Assembly: GCA_029204225.1 (NCBI GenBank)
Contig: CM055098.1
Location: 15,330,533 to 15,394,532, forward strand
From: Diphasiastrum complanatum
Taxonomy: Eukaryota; Streptophyta; Lycopodiopsida; Lycopodiales; Lycopodiaceae
Length of the DNA: 64,000 nucleotides
Direction of reading: 5' to 3'
Both the position numbers and the translations under genes were made by a program. Below, in pieces: positions 11,801-23,800 of this stretch. A model generated the notes under the pieces. That model was not told the origin of the DNA, searched no databases, and saw only the letters and a list, made by a program, of their open reading frames with translations. Positions within the stretch are counted from its first letter, which is position 1; every line of letters starts with the position of its first letter.

Positions 11801-14500
11801 AAGTTTGATGACTACAATCTATTCTACTTGTCTTTATTCGTATTTGTATGTGATCTCACTATACATGCACTTGTATCCCTTTGGCATATTAAGATGTGAA
11901 ACATAGGCACAAACATATATCCATTTCAAAATGATCAAATCACGTTGATTGGATGCGGACGACCTTTTCCACATTGATAGTTGAAATTGTTAGTACTGTT
12001 TTGTTGGCATGTTGCCATGAAGAGGTGGCAATTGTCCTCTTCAAATTTTTCAAGAAGGGAATTACGTCTGTCTCCTTGTAGTTTCGAAATTTGAAATTTG
12101 AACTTTGAACTTTGCCCAAGAAAAGATCATTCGCATCCAATGAAAATTATTTTATTGATTTAAAATGGATATATATAACTTGTAGTCATCTTATGAGGAA
12201 AGCTACTGGAGGTCTTGAAATCATAATAATATCTTGTGGTAAACTTTGGCGAACTTAAATTATATATCGAAGATTCAAAAGGTCCAACTGTATCATTTAT
12301 CCTACTCTATTAGAAAAAGCTATTTTTATAGGCAGTATTGAATATCCTTGAAGTAATATGCAGTACAATCTTTTGTACCTCATCTAGCAATTGTCTACAA
12401 AAAACACTTGTGTCTCTCTACATGGAGATACATCATTGAGTTTTTCCTTTTTTTTTGGTAGCAAAGTTTGTCCACATCCATTTGTTGGTTGAAACGCCTG
12501 CTTTCTCACAATATGGCCAAGTGCCAATTGTGATCAATGGCCAAACAACTGTCTTTAACCGTCGTTTGGATAAGCCTATGTGACATTCCTAACTAGTATA
12601 AATAGTTGATCATTTTCTCAAGTTGTACAATTAAGAAGGTCATCACATTGCTGACTACCATGAGGGCGTAGGTCCATTGTCCCAACAATTTATCTTACTC
12701 TATTTTGTTATGAATTGTTTCAAGTTTGGCTTGCAACAATTTAGTTGTCAAAAAATTAGAAAGACGGAGATTAATTAATGCCCAAACAAGAATAATGCAA
12801 TAGAGTTTGCACTTGCTCAAAGCTATATACAATATTTACTACAAATGGCTAAAAGTAAAAATTGCACAATGAGCTTCTTGGCAAGAGCTCTTGATTCACC
12901 ACTCAGACTTGATGAAACTCGGCCACACTCCACCTAAATTTAAAGAAAATGTGAAAGCACACAGACAAAGCTTAGATCCAATCAATAGACCAGTCAAACC
13001 ACAAAAAAACACCCTCTCAACAATCAAGATTACTGTGGAAAGAGGTAGACACAAAAATCACTACCCTAACCCGAATATGGTACAATCCAATATTGACTGT
13101 CTGGTGTGATATGTCATCTATGAATGTGATGAAGCGATGGGCTCCAACTACTGACATCAAAATATTCTTATCCCTTACAACACCACCTCGTTTTACACTT
13201 CTCATGATGTTGCTTTCCATAGACAACAAATCGTCTTTGATTGATCATCGTATCGCTTCATTTTTTGATTTATAATGGTTAAAATCAGGTAGTTTTTGTT
13301 TAAAATTTCAAATTTCAAATTTTAAGGTTTTATTCTAGCCTTTTACCGATTTTATAGATATATTGTGGGTTTTTTAGAAGGTTGGTTTGAAGCTTTTTTA
13401 ATCCAAGGCTACATTGTTGACTTGCCTTGGATACCAACAAACTCAAGTTAGGCCACTTGTCCTACAAAATAGGGACACTTGTAAAGCATCCAATTTGGAT
13501 GCCTTCAAATTAAGGTACATGATGGCTGAAAGGCATGATAACAATGCCTTTAAATTTTGGTCCATAATCTCCAAGTTGGAACCATTAAAAAAGTACTTCT
13601 AACTCAAGTTACAATTTTCAACAGCCTTCCTTAAAAGTATAGCTAGTAGGCAACATGGACTCACCAATCAAGCCAAGTGATGAACAACTTGAAAAATGAA
13701 GTCTTTGAAAGGGGTTTAGTCAAATGCATTCGTGTGGATGCATGTTCAAGCTTGACTTCCTTTAATTGCAATTTGTTTGGTACAAAGTGGTGTGGCACTT
13801 CTATGTGATAACTCCTTCCAAGAAAGACAGGATTGGAAGTAAGGACTTGAGTTGAAATGTTATCACATAAGATGAGAGAGATGTCTTCAAATTTAAACAC
13901 ATTAAGTTCCACACACAACCTCTTTATCTATAAATTTTCCTTTGTTGTACTTGTCAAGGTTTTGTACTTTCTTTAGAACCCCTAATCCCAAAGCTAGATT
14001 TTATTTTTCTCTCCTCACAATTAAATGAATTATACTTGATGCTTGACACCCACCTTTGGTTAGAACTCCCAATCCCAAAGCTAGGCTTTAATTATCTTCC
14101 TCCTCGTAGTTAGGGTTTGTGTTTGCCATTTTATTGCCACCCATTTTTTAAGCCTTGGCAAGAGAGGCTACATGCCATGAACCACCCCCTTCTTGATTGG
14201 TAACCAATTAAACACAGTCTCCTACAAGTTGATTGGCTAGTTTGAATATCTGACATGCCATTGTTCCATTTTCCTTAAGTTGTCCTCAGCAACTCCACAT
14301 GCTAGGGAAGGCCCTACGTAGCAAAGGGCCCATGCCACCTCATGTGCCCTATGGTAACAGCGTAAGTGTGAAAAGAAAGGCAATACTTTATTTTCAAATG
14401 GACCAATAAGAGAACTCCATTTTAAATTAACGACTTGATGGCCACCCGAGTGCAGAAATGTCGCTCGTTGTGGGTGTCTCGTGTATATTATGGAGAGAGC
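8816..14500. other. Intergenic DNA between STR14-like and pTAC3-like genes
   Basis: AT-rich sequence with no open frame that resembles a known protein on either strand. A degenerate tandem duplication lies at 11646-11815. The 3' UTR and polyadenylation region of the upstream gene must lie just after 8815, and AT-rich signals are abundant, so no single site can be named. The promoter of the downstream gene lies towards 14500. Confidence 0.55.
11646..11815. repeat. Degenerate tandem duplication, about 85 bases per unit
   Basis: Two adjacent units share CAAGGCTAATTA, GGTGCAAA, TCAAGTA and GAAGAGGTGAAAA in the same order, with several indels. No function is apparent. Confidence 0.7.
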
Positions 14501-14754
14501 AGAGCACACCATATGTTACAAAACTACATTTCTTCTTCTGAACTTTAAGGGCACCACCCTTTTTTTCAGGTTCACTTTTGAAACTCAAGCCCGTGACCTG
14601 ACCTAGAAACTAGGTCTTCAGCACTTGGATAATCTTGATTCTTCGACCTAAAAGCGTAGGTTACTTAATGGATAGAATTGTTAACCGTTACGGCACGTTA
14701 GCTGGGAACCGGACCAACCGGTATCTGCCGGTCACTCGACCAGCGATTTTATCT

Positions 14755-14765
14755 AAAACCCTAAA
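14755..14765 (+). promoter_or_regulatory. telo-box-like element upstream of pTAC3
   Basis: AAAACCCTAAA lies 190 bases before the start codon, followed by a CT-rich leader (14800-14830). Telo-boxes of the AAACCCTA type are known in promoters of plant ribosomal and plastid-biogenesis genes. Its use here is inference, and no clear TATA box could be fixed. Confidence 0.45.
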
Positions 14766-14875
14766 TCAGTGCAGTACTCTCTTCACTTTTTCTTCGGATC
14801 TTTGCCCCCTCCTCCTCCTCCTCTCCTTCCGTACCGTACCGTACTGTACTGGACGAAGGAGAGAGAGGAGTGAAA

Positions 14876-14917
14876 ATGGCTTGGATATGGCGGAGGAGCA
14901 TGAAGGCTTCTTCGTAG
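14876..14917 (+). other. Upstream ORF in pTAC3 leader (13 codons)
   Basis: ATG at 14876 opens a 13-codon frame ending at a TAG at 14915-14917, before the main start. A second upstream ATG at 14887 is in another frame and runs past the main ATG to a stop near 15021. If the transcript begins in or before the CT-rich leader, both would precede the main start and could dampen translation. The transcription start is not known. Confidence 0.4.
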
Positions 14918-14954
14918 GCAGACAGACGCGTTCGTTGCTTGTGGTTGGGACGCC

Positions 14955-16148
14955 ATGGCCTGCAAAAGCTTGCCATGGATTGGTCTGTCTTTGGCCGATT
15001 GCGCTGCCGCGGATTTCTTGAAACAGAAACCGGCAGCAGAGGCAATGGCTGTGGCAGCAATGTCTTCCGCAGACCGTTGTCGTGCAGGCAATCTGAGATG
15101 CAGGATCCTCCCTGAGGACGCTTGCAACGAACTACGTTCTGTGAAGGGGGGAAATTTCCCCTATCCATCAGCATCACCATCCTCTGTTTCCAGACATTGC
15201 TCCAGGATTATCAAGAAAACTCTGTGCAGCAGCAGCAACTCTGCCTCTGTTCACGAGATTGACCAGGCTGAGGAGTCTGGTAATGAAGAGAATAGCACTA
15301 ATTCATCAGCGACGGACGAGGCTAAGGCTAGTGCAGAGTCAGGGGAGGTTGGTGATACAACAGAAGGGAGGAGGAGGAGAGGGAGGCCTTCCTCTACATC
15401 TGCTTCAGCTAATATTGGAGCGAGCATTCGTAAAACGCCGAAATACCGAAGGAAATCTCTTAGACAGGGGGATGACAGCTATGCAGAGAGCGAACAGCTG
15501 CCCCCTCAAATTGAGAAATCGGTTTATGGAGCGAGTTCGAGTTGGAAGCAGGAGACGGCTGACGAATCAGCGCAATCGGAAGGTTTGGTTGAAGCAGAGA
15601 CGAGGATGCGAGGCAGAGCAAGAACCGCAGCCTCTCAAGCCGCGTCTGTAAATGGAAATGCGAAAAGTGCAAAGCACAGAAGGAAAGTTGTTATGGACGA
15701 CCAAGTTGGAACCTCTGCTGGAGCAAATGAACAGCTCCTCGTATCATCATCTTCCAATGAGGTGAATAAGGATTCAAGTGTTAGCGAAGAAGAAGACTTG
15801 AGTGATAATGAGACTGAAGTGACTCTGAAAATCAAAACCTTTGATATTGAGAGCGACGAAGATTTGCAAGTTTCTGGTTTTGAAGGAATTAGTAGGAAGG
15901 GTGCAAGTGCTGTAGAAGACAGGATAAGTGGACCAGTAATTTCTTCCAGAAGTCCGAGAGTTTCTGGAGATGAAAAAGATTTGAGATTCATGTTTATGGA
16001 ATACCTGATGGACAGGGTTAGGAAAAGAGATATTGCCGGTGCGGAGCAAACAATGACAGAAATGGCTGTGGTTGGATTGCGTCCAGGCCCTTACGCTTAC
16101 CATGGCCTCCTTGTTGCATACACCCGTTCAGGGGACGCTGATGGAGCA
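14955..16148 (+). CDS. PTAC3: pTAC3-like exon 1
   Basis: 398 codons ending in phase 0 at GGAGCA|GTAAGT. It holds the transit peptide, a long disordered region with RRRRGRP and acidic-serine blocks, and the first PPR-like helix pair. The frame stays open to 16226 into the intron, but the donor at 16149 is required to join exon 2. Confidence 0.9.
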
Positions 16149-17764
16149 GTAAGTTTTTCCTCTTCGTCAAAAATTCATGCTACGGCATCTTGTAGTCAAA
16201 GCAAATCCTTCGTCCCTGACTCTTAATTTTGATTCTAATCGGTTTTTCACTTTGTCCATGAGTTTCCATAACAATGTGAATGAAGACCAAAGATGCTTTG
16301 ATCAGCAGGTTGCTGCTCCATTCTTTACGTGCATATGATGGAACGTTCCGACCCAAGAGGTTTGGAACGGTATTCATGATACACACTCACACACACACAC
16401 TGCCTTCCTCCACATAAAAGCTGATTGCCCTCTCAGATACAATCATTCTCCATGCAAATCCAAGTCATTGGATCAAGATATAGGAACCTGGCATACTAAC
16501 TTGGGGTTTGCCTATTAGCTCACCACAAGATCGCGATAGGGGATTAATACAAACCAACAACACGATAGAAAGTGCATAGCAAGGGACCTTAGTTGGCAAA
16601 AGAGTACAAAGGACAAATTTTTATGGATGGAGAACACAAAAGTACATACCTACCCACCTGTGGGGACAGAAGGAGCAGACTTTTATGCCACCTGATCTTG
16701 GACATTGTGCCCTATTAATAGTTTGCGCTTATGTGCACATGTATTTATTGTCATTAACTACCTAGAAGTGGCTCGAGGTTCTATTGTGAACTGTGACCCA
16801 TTTTTACGTAGCAATTTACAATTGTCTTAACAGGCCGGTGACCATTTACAAATTGATGTTTACATTTTTAAAAGGTATGGGATGCAAAATGCATGCAACA
16901 AAACAGCACAGGCATTTAGTGAATGTTGCAACCAAGGTCCCCCCATCCAAGGGACGTGGTCAAGTAAAAGATTGTCACACTCTCTCATTTGTGACACTCT
17001 CTCACGTAACGACGTCCCCCCTTGGATGGGGACCGTGGTTGCGACGTGCATTTGAAGCCTGTGCTGAACCTGGCAAGCACGCATGTGAAAAACATGCAAC
17101 ATGTTCTTAATGGGTCAAAGTCTTTAGTCTTATTTTCCCTTGAATGTCTTTTTCACCTAATCTGTGAGGTCATGTACATGCTGGACTTCCAGTTACATTG
17201 TGGTGTATTTTTATTTATAGTGAAGCCTCCTTGGTATCAGCTGTGGCGATGATGTAGTTGATCAAAAAAGTTTGTGGGAGCTAGGTACAACTTCAAATTA
17301 CTATGTATAATGGTATAACCTAATGGTTTTTGATGGCAGTGCAATTTCCACCTTTGGAATTAGAAATGAAATGGTTGTGGAAAGCACACTTCTAGTTTGG
17401 GGAAAAATTTGTCATCTTCATGATAACGCACGAGCAGTCTATGCTTAATTAAAAATTTGACCTCTTTGGTCTTTTATTCTTCTTCTTTCTTTTGGCTACT
17501 GAGTGGAATAGAACTCTAGATCACAGGGGGAGGAAATGGGCAGCAGGATGCCACTAATTGGAAATTTTTTAGTGTCTTTTAAACAATTTCATTCATTGTG
17601 TACATGCCATGCTTCTCAACTCTTTTGTTGTCTTTCACATGAAGTGTTGTAAAACTAAACCTTTCAATGTACTTTTTGATGATTTGTTCCTTACATATGT
17701 GTTCCTTGTCTGCCATGTGTTCTTTTTCTTGTACAATTGAGAAGTGCTTTTTGAAGCTGTGATT

Positions 17765-17839
<75 letters not shown>

Positions 17840-20800
17840 TGACATTACATCATATCTTTGTAGTTGCAAGTGTTGCGCAGGGAACTAGGATCGGGAGTAA
17901 AGCCTTTGCCAGAAACCTTTATATCATTAGCAAAATTGTTTGGTGCCGCTGGTTTAGGACATAGAGGACTAGAAATTCTTGCAGCAATGGAAAAGACCAG
18001 ATTAAGCCCTCATCGTGCTTGGCTTGTGCTTGTTGGTAAGAAATTCTGGTTGCTCGTATGCTTTTATATATTGAATAAGTTTCTAGTATTTTACTATGTT
18101 TTGATAACTCCTGGTTTTGTGTAATGCATAGTTGTCAGGGAACAGGAACGAGGGAATGTCTCTGCCCTTGGGAAGGGGAATGTTCCCTAGGGAGGGGGAA
18201 ACAAGGGAACACCACATCATCACAAATAATTATTTTTTAAAACACTATATTTTTTAGAGTAAAATTCAACCACTAAAATTGTAGAATATGTAAATTGGGA
18301 GGGGAAAATAGGCCTTGCAAGCAAAAGAATTGGGCCAAAATGGAAAAAATGGGGCAGTATAAAACTTTAAACTGCAAGGGGACTGGCTTAATGGTTTGGG
18401 AACAACTTTCTTTTGATATGGAACCCCCCCCCAACATTTTTCACGTTCCCATGTTGGGAGCAGGTGGGAACATTGTTCCCTTGTTCCCAAGGGGTGGGAT
18501 TATGTTCTCTGGTAAGTATGGTACCATGGTCCCTGTATTTTTTAGTTTAATTTTTTTCTGGGTTTATTGTCATTTGCTTCTTAGTTAGCATTGTCTACCC
18601 AAGGAAAACTGGATTCTTCTGAAACGCAGATAGCAACCTATGCTTGGTATTGACATGACATAAGTAGTGCTGCTTGGCTAAGATTTTCTGTTTATGGGAT
18701 TCTTTTTGTAATGTTTTGATATAGATCTTTTGACTTTTTTGTTGCATGTATTTTTTTCTAAACTTTTCCGCATGGCCTCATTGACTTCTCAAATTTAAAT
18801 TTGTTAATTTGAATAAATTCCAATCTTGCAAATAGATATTTTTTTAACACTTTTAGACATTTAATTTCTATTGAATTATTGTCCAAGTAATAGCTAGCCA
18901 TATGTCCCTATAGCTAATCTAATTTTTTACCTCTCCAAATAGAGAAACATTCAACTTTTTGTCTAGATGTAGTTTGATTTGAATTTTGAAATAGCAGTAT
19001 GGTATATGTTGGCCAAACTTGTTGCTCTACTTTTGTAGATTTTCAAAAACATGTTCGAGAAGCTAGAACAGTGCATAGCTTTAAGTGTTCAAAAGAAGAG
19101 TTATAACCTTTTTTTATCGTTATGACTAAATGTGGTTTTGAGTCTTTTAGGGTCTTTCCTATTGAGCACATTGATGGCAACTTTCTAATTCTAAAGAGCT
19201 TTTCAAGGTGGGGTGGCTCTTTAAATTGGACAAGAACTCTTCACTTCTTTTGTCCTTGAGGTTATGACCCTTGAGGGTAAGGCTAAGTTATGAAAGAGTA
19301 GAAACTTTGCCGAAAAACTCCATGTCTTGGAGAGCCACCCTAAACTTGAAAACGGTACACCATACGATTGCAATGCCCTTGTCTAGATTGTTACCTTCCA
19401 CAAGCTATGATCCTGCCTTCTCCTTGTCCTACTATTAATCCTCCTAACTTTTCACCCCTTAGCAATGTTGTCTATGGTGGGGCAAAAAGCTTCCAAATAT
19501 GCTAACATTCATTGGAATCTTTCAGAAAAGAAAAAGCTGTATATGTCTTTCTTGTGTTGACTCCATTTATTCTAAGTTTTGCACATACATCAATCCTTCC
19601 CTTATTGTGTTTAAAAGAGTTCTTTTTTGTAGGCACTAAATGATCTTTTGGAGTCCACGGTTTATTATTTGAATGGAAAGCTGAAGATTTAAATAAAGTG
19701 ACTTTGAATTTGAAAGGAGTCTCATCTCTTTCATTTTCTAGCACTCATACTTCATTTTGTATTTAGGAAGTTTTTCTGTGTAAATCTCATAGATGTTTTG
19801 TCATTTCATATGTGGATAAATGCTCAAACAATTTTTGATGCAGAATTTTTAATTTTGAATTGTTATCAAATGAACTCCATTCTCTGGTGGGAACTTATAA
19901 CGCTTGTTCTCTTTTTCATATGAGTGAAATAAATACCCAATCTTGCTTTTTGGTGTGTTGTGTGGAAATGTCATGACCTATATTTGTTGTAGTAGCTTGT
20001 AAATGTCTGCTAAATGACCTTTCTAACTAGCTAAGTAACTGCTTTATAACCTTGCGTCCTTGTATTGATGAGCTTTGGATAAACCTACTTAAGGATGCAG
20101 ATGTTCTTGTAAGTTGCAGCCGGATTTTAAATGATTCTGCTGGTATTGTAGAAGTAAAAAACTTTATTGATGCTTTTTGTACATTAGAAGAAAGAACCCA
20201 GCCTATGCTTTTTCAAAGCTGACACCTATGACTTCACAAAATTGTACACTAATATTAATCTGGGAAATTTGAGGTTTTGTATTGATAACCTAAAGGACAC
20301 TTGATGTAAAACTTTGAAAGTTGAAAAGAGTGCTCTGCGTTTTAAGTTTTGTTGGCTTAAGAGCAAAAATCAAGATGTTGATCCAAAGAAGAAAAGGTCG
20401 ACTAAAATTGTTAGTTTTTGTTCTTGGCTGCACTTTTTCGTGGATAATTTGCATATTTCTCTAGGAGATTCTCTTTTCCAACAAAGGGTGTGGGTATTCC
20501 CACAGGTACTAATTGTGCTGCTCATCTAGGAAACTTTTTATCTTTTTCTTGTGAATTTGAATTTATGCAAAGACTACTTTCTTGTGGTACTTGTCCCATT
20601 GTATCGCATAAATGCACCCATGTTAGAAGATAATGATGACTTATTTGTTCATGATCCTTCTGATTTTGGTAGCTTCTACATAGAGACCGTAATGTATTAT
20701 GGAAGGAGCCGGGCAGAAGCCATTCTGCCCGGTAAGGATTTCCAAAAAATTTGGGCGAGGCCCGGACGGGCCGAGCCTAAATTTTTTTGGAAAGCCGAAC

Positions 20801-23800
20801 CGGGCAGAATGGCCTTTGCCTGGCTCCTTCCATTGCGTAATGGATACCTGAAATTTTTTCAGAAGCACATTACGAAGCATAATAGGCAGGTTTGACTTTG
20901 ACTGACCAACACAAATGTGCCACGTGGCAGTTGTACGGAATCCGTATGGACGGGCACAGACAGGCAGAAAAAGAAAGCAGAATCTGCCTTTGAAAAAAAT
21001 GCATGCATTTTCTGCTTTTCAATTTATTTGAAAATGGGCATAATATGCCACAGGTATCCATTACGTTTAGAGTGAAGACTCATGTGAACTTAATTGTACA
21101 ACAGCCAGCTAGTGATGATAAGTGTGATTTTTTGGATCTTTTCTATCAACCAACCTAAGTGAGGGTTATAGGTTAAGATTCTTCATAAAAGATTGCAGCT
21201 AAATATGAAGTTCATTTTAAAATGCTGTTTCAGTGCTTAAAAGATTATGCAAGATAGATGTCATTTGATGCTTTTGCATCTATCTAGCAATCAGTTTTTT
21301 GACTTTGCTTTCTACTATCTGTCAGGTTTTGTTCCAACTGGGTGTTCTCATGCCACTATCTAGTTGTTAGCATCAAAGTTTCTTGTTAGAGTTCTTTTAA
21401 CAAGAAACTATTTGTGATTTCAATTGATTGCATTGCCATGAACATGCTGCCTCCTAGTCAGCCATATTATCACAATCAGAGTCTTTATTTTAAAATTGGA
21501 GATGAGAATGCAGGGACCAAGTTACAAACAAATTTACAGCAGATCAATAGCTAAGTTAAGAAAGCAGCACATAAGCAAGAATCAACCCTAGAGAGCGGCA
21601 AAGAGAATGCTTAAGAATACTAAAGAGAGAGATCAGTATCATCAGCTATGAAATGAATGACAATAGGTCCTACTTATACCTACAAGGAGGCCCTAAAATG
21701 GACCTTCATGGAGCCTTCCAGAGGATAAGATAATGTCAGTGAACCTAATCAAAATGGGTAAGGAAGGATAATAGTGCGCCCTCCTACAAGAGGGCCCCCA
21801 CTCCAATATCATATGGCCAAGTACCTAATAAATGAATAGATGGGGCCAAAGGCTAGTACATGAATAAAAAGGGCTCAGGGGCCTGCTTACGCATAACAGT
21901 AAAGTAATAAAGAAGTACGCGGTGAATGTAATGAGCTGAGTACCATAGGGCAAGCGCTATGATGAAAAACCAACGTTGAAGTGCACTTTCTCATAGTATT
22001 TGCATTTAGTTTCTTTAGGATTCAAAAAAAAACAAAAGGAGTCAACAAGTTTGACATGTTTATTCTCTATGAAGGTGATTTTGCATCTCATTCGTACGTT
22101 TGTTGGTGCATCTTGTAGGCCCTTGTTTGCTTGTCTACATTCTTGTGCATCATAACTGTGTCATGGAACAAATAGGAATTTTGCTTCTCATAGATGTTTA
22201 GGCTATGATGCACTTAACTTTCATGGGCACCCTTCTTCTTCAATATTCAGTCATATATGTCCTATAACATATTGAAGATTGAAGTAGCTCATAATTGATT
22301 GTGAATGAACTTTTCACTTTCTAATACCTGCAATATGATGTTGATTTTGGTTGGCCCACTGCACGCATTTGCAATATTTCCAAGGTTGGTTGTGACATTA
22401 CTGGTTCAAGAAATTTTATTTCAGATTTTTATCTGTTGTTTCAAAGATTAACTAATCTATGCAAAACTTTAGAGCACAACTTGAGACTTTGGTGTTCTGT
22501 AATTGGGTTATTTTTGGAGTGTATGGTTTGTTTGAAAGGTCTATTCTCCACTAACAATGAAAATTGACACTTTATCTTGTTTGTTAGAGGAGCTATGTAA
22601 TGCGGGGCAGTTGAAGGAAGCAAATGAAGTGTTTCTTACGGGATCTAAAGGACTTAAGGCTACACAACTTATTTGTGACCTTTTAGTTAGTGGCAATTGC
22701 AATGCCGGGGATCATGCTAATGCGATCAATGTTATGGAGGTCATGGACATTCATGGTGTAGAGGCTACCACTTATCACTACAATTATTTACTCAAGGCGC
22801 AGGTTTGTCATGCAGAAATTAGTTTGATTGTTCCATATAGCTCTAGAAGGGAAATATTTGCTTGGTTTCCTGTGATCCTTGCATACCATGTTTTCAACAA
22901 AATTAAAATTTCTCATAACTTGTCAGTTAGTCCTTACAATCGATTTTGAATTCTACGGATCCTCAAGTCAATCCCTGAACTGAATCTTAAGAACTACTGC
23001 TATATGAATAATCAATAAAGTAGAGAATGATAATGTTTAAGCAAGTTCATACCACCTAGTGCGCATGTGTATACCATGTGCACGTATATGCAAGTGCTAT
23101 TCAACAAACTCTGGCTTATAAAGACAAGATAAGATAATTTGGACTCTGAATAGACAATCTAGTTCTGTAAGGATGAATCTAAAGTGCACAGTTCATGGCT
23201 ATCCAGAGATTGAACTTTATTGCTGACTTGCTTTTACAGCTAACATTCTTTACTAACAAGTTTGTTAGGCTAGCCAAGGACATTTTGCTGATTGATTGTT
23301 AGTTTGTCGAGTCTTATGTCACTGGACTTATAGGTGTGGACACTTTTTTAGTGAAGTCACATGACCACAGAGTGAACAGAGCTGGGCTGTAATTCAGATA
23401 CACATTTAACTTTCTTGAAGCCTGAAAGTACAAAAACCACTTTCTCAAGATCATAAAATTCAAGACTATATTCACTTCAATAGTGAAGTTGATCCTTATG
23501 TATGTAAGGCATGCAAGTTACACAACAATCTGTACATACAGGTTACAATTTTCATTTGAAGGCAGAATAAACTTTTTGTAAAATGTTATCCAATAAGGAG
23601 TTTGTGAGGAGTCAGGAGACCAGGATGTAGACTCCAATCCAATACACAAATGAGGAACTACAAGAGAGCAAAATGAATCTAAAGGAGGAGGTTAAAAGTT
23701 CTTTTAGCTAGAAAGATGGGATGCAAACAGTTGGCCGCCAATCAGGTCAGCAGCCAGCAGCACCCCCCCCCCCCCTCTCTGCGCCTGCCTACTGCAGGCA

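Larger units (their letters stand above)
16149..17863 (+). other. pTAC3 intron 1
   Basis: Contains a short AC run (16382-16400), the foldback at 16881-17100 and a long AG repeat next to the acceptor. No coding element is seen. Confidence 0.7.
18036..22587 (+). other. pTAC3 intron 2
   Basis: Long AT-rich intron. It holds two foldback/MITE-like regions (18133-18540 and 20686-21065). A GC-richer stretch at 21480-21960 of unknown origin has an LTR-like composition but no defined ends. Nothing coding is recognised. Confidence 0.6.

Noticed and set aside
14635-15021. Open + frame of 128 codons over the pTAC3 start
   Set aside because: It lies in leader sequence, overlaps the real start in another frame, and has no similarity; only its ATG at 14887 is noted as a possible uORF.
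15259-15991. Several frames inside pTAC3 exon 1 on both strands
   Set aside because: Shadows of a compositionally biased exon; only the 14955 frame splices to exon 2.
17579-17869. Minus frame with Leu-Ser repeats
   Set aside because: Artefact of the (AG)n tract next to pTAC3 exon 2.
21480-21960. Possible solo LTR in pTAC3 intron 2
   Set aside because: Composition is suggestive, but no TG/CA ends, primer site, polypurine tract or second copy could be fixed.
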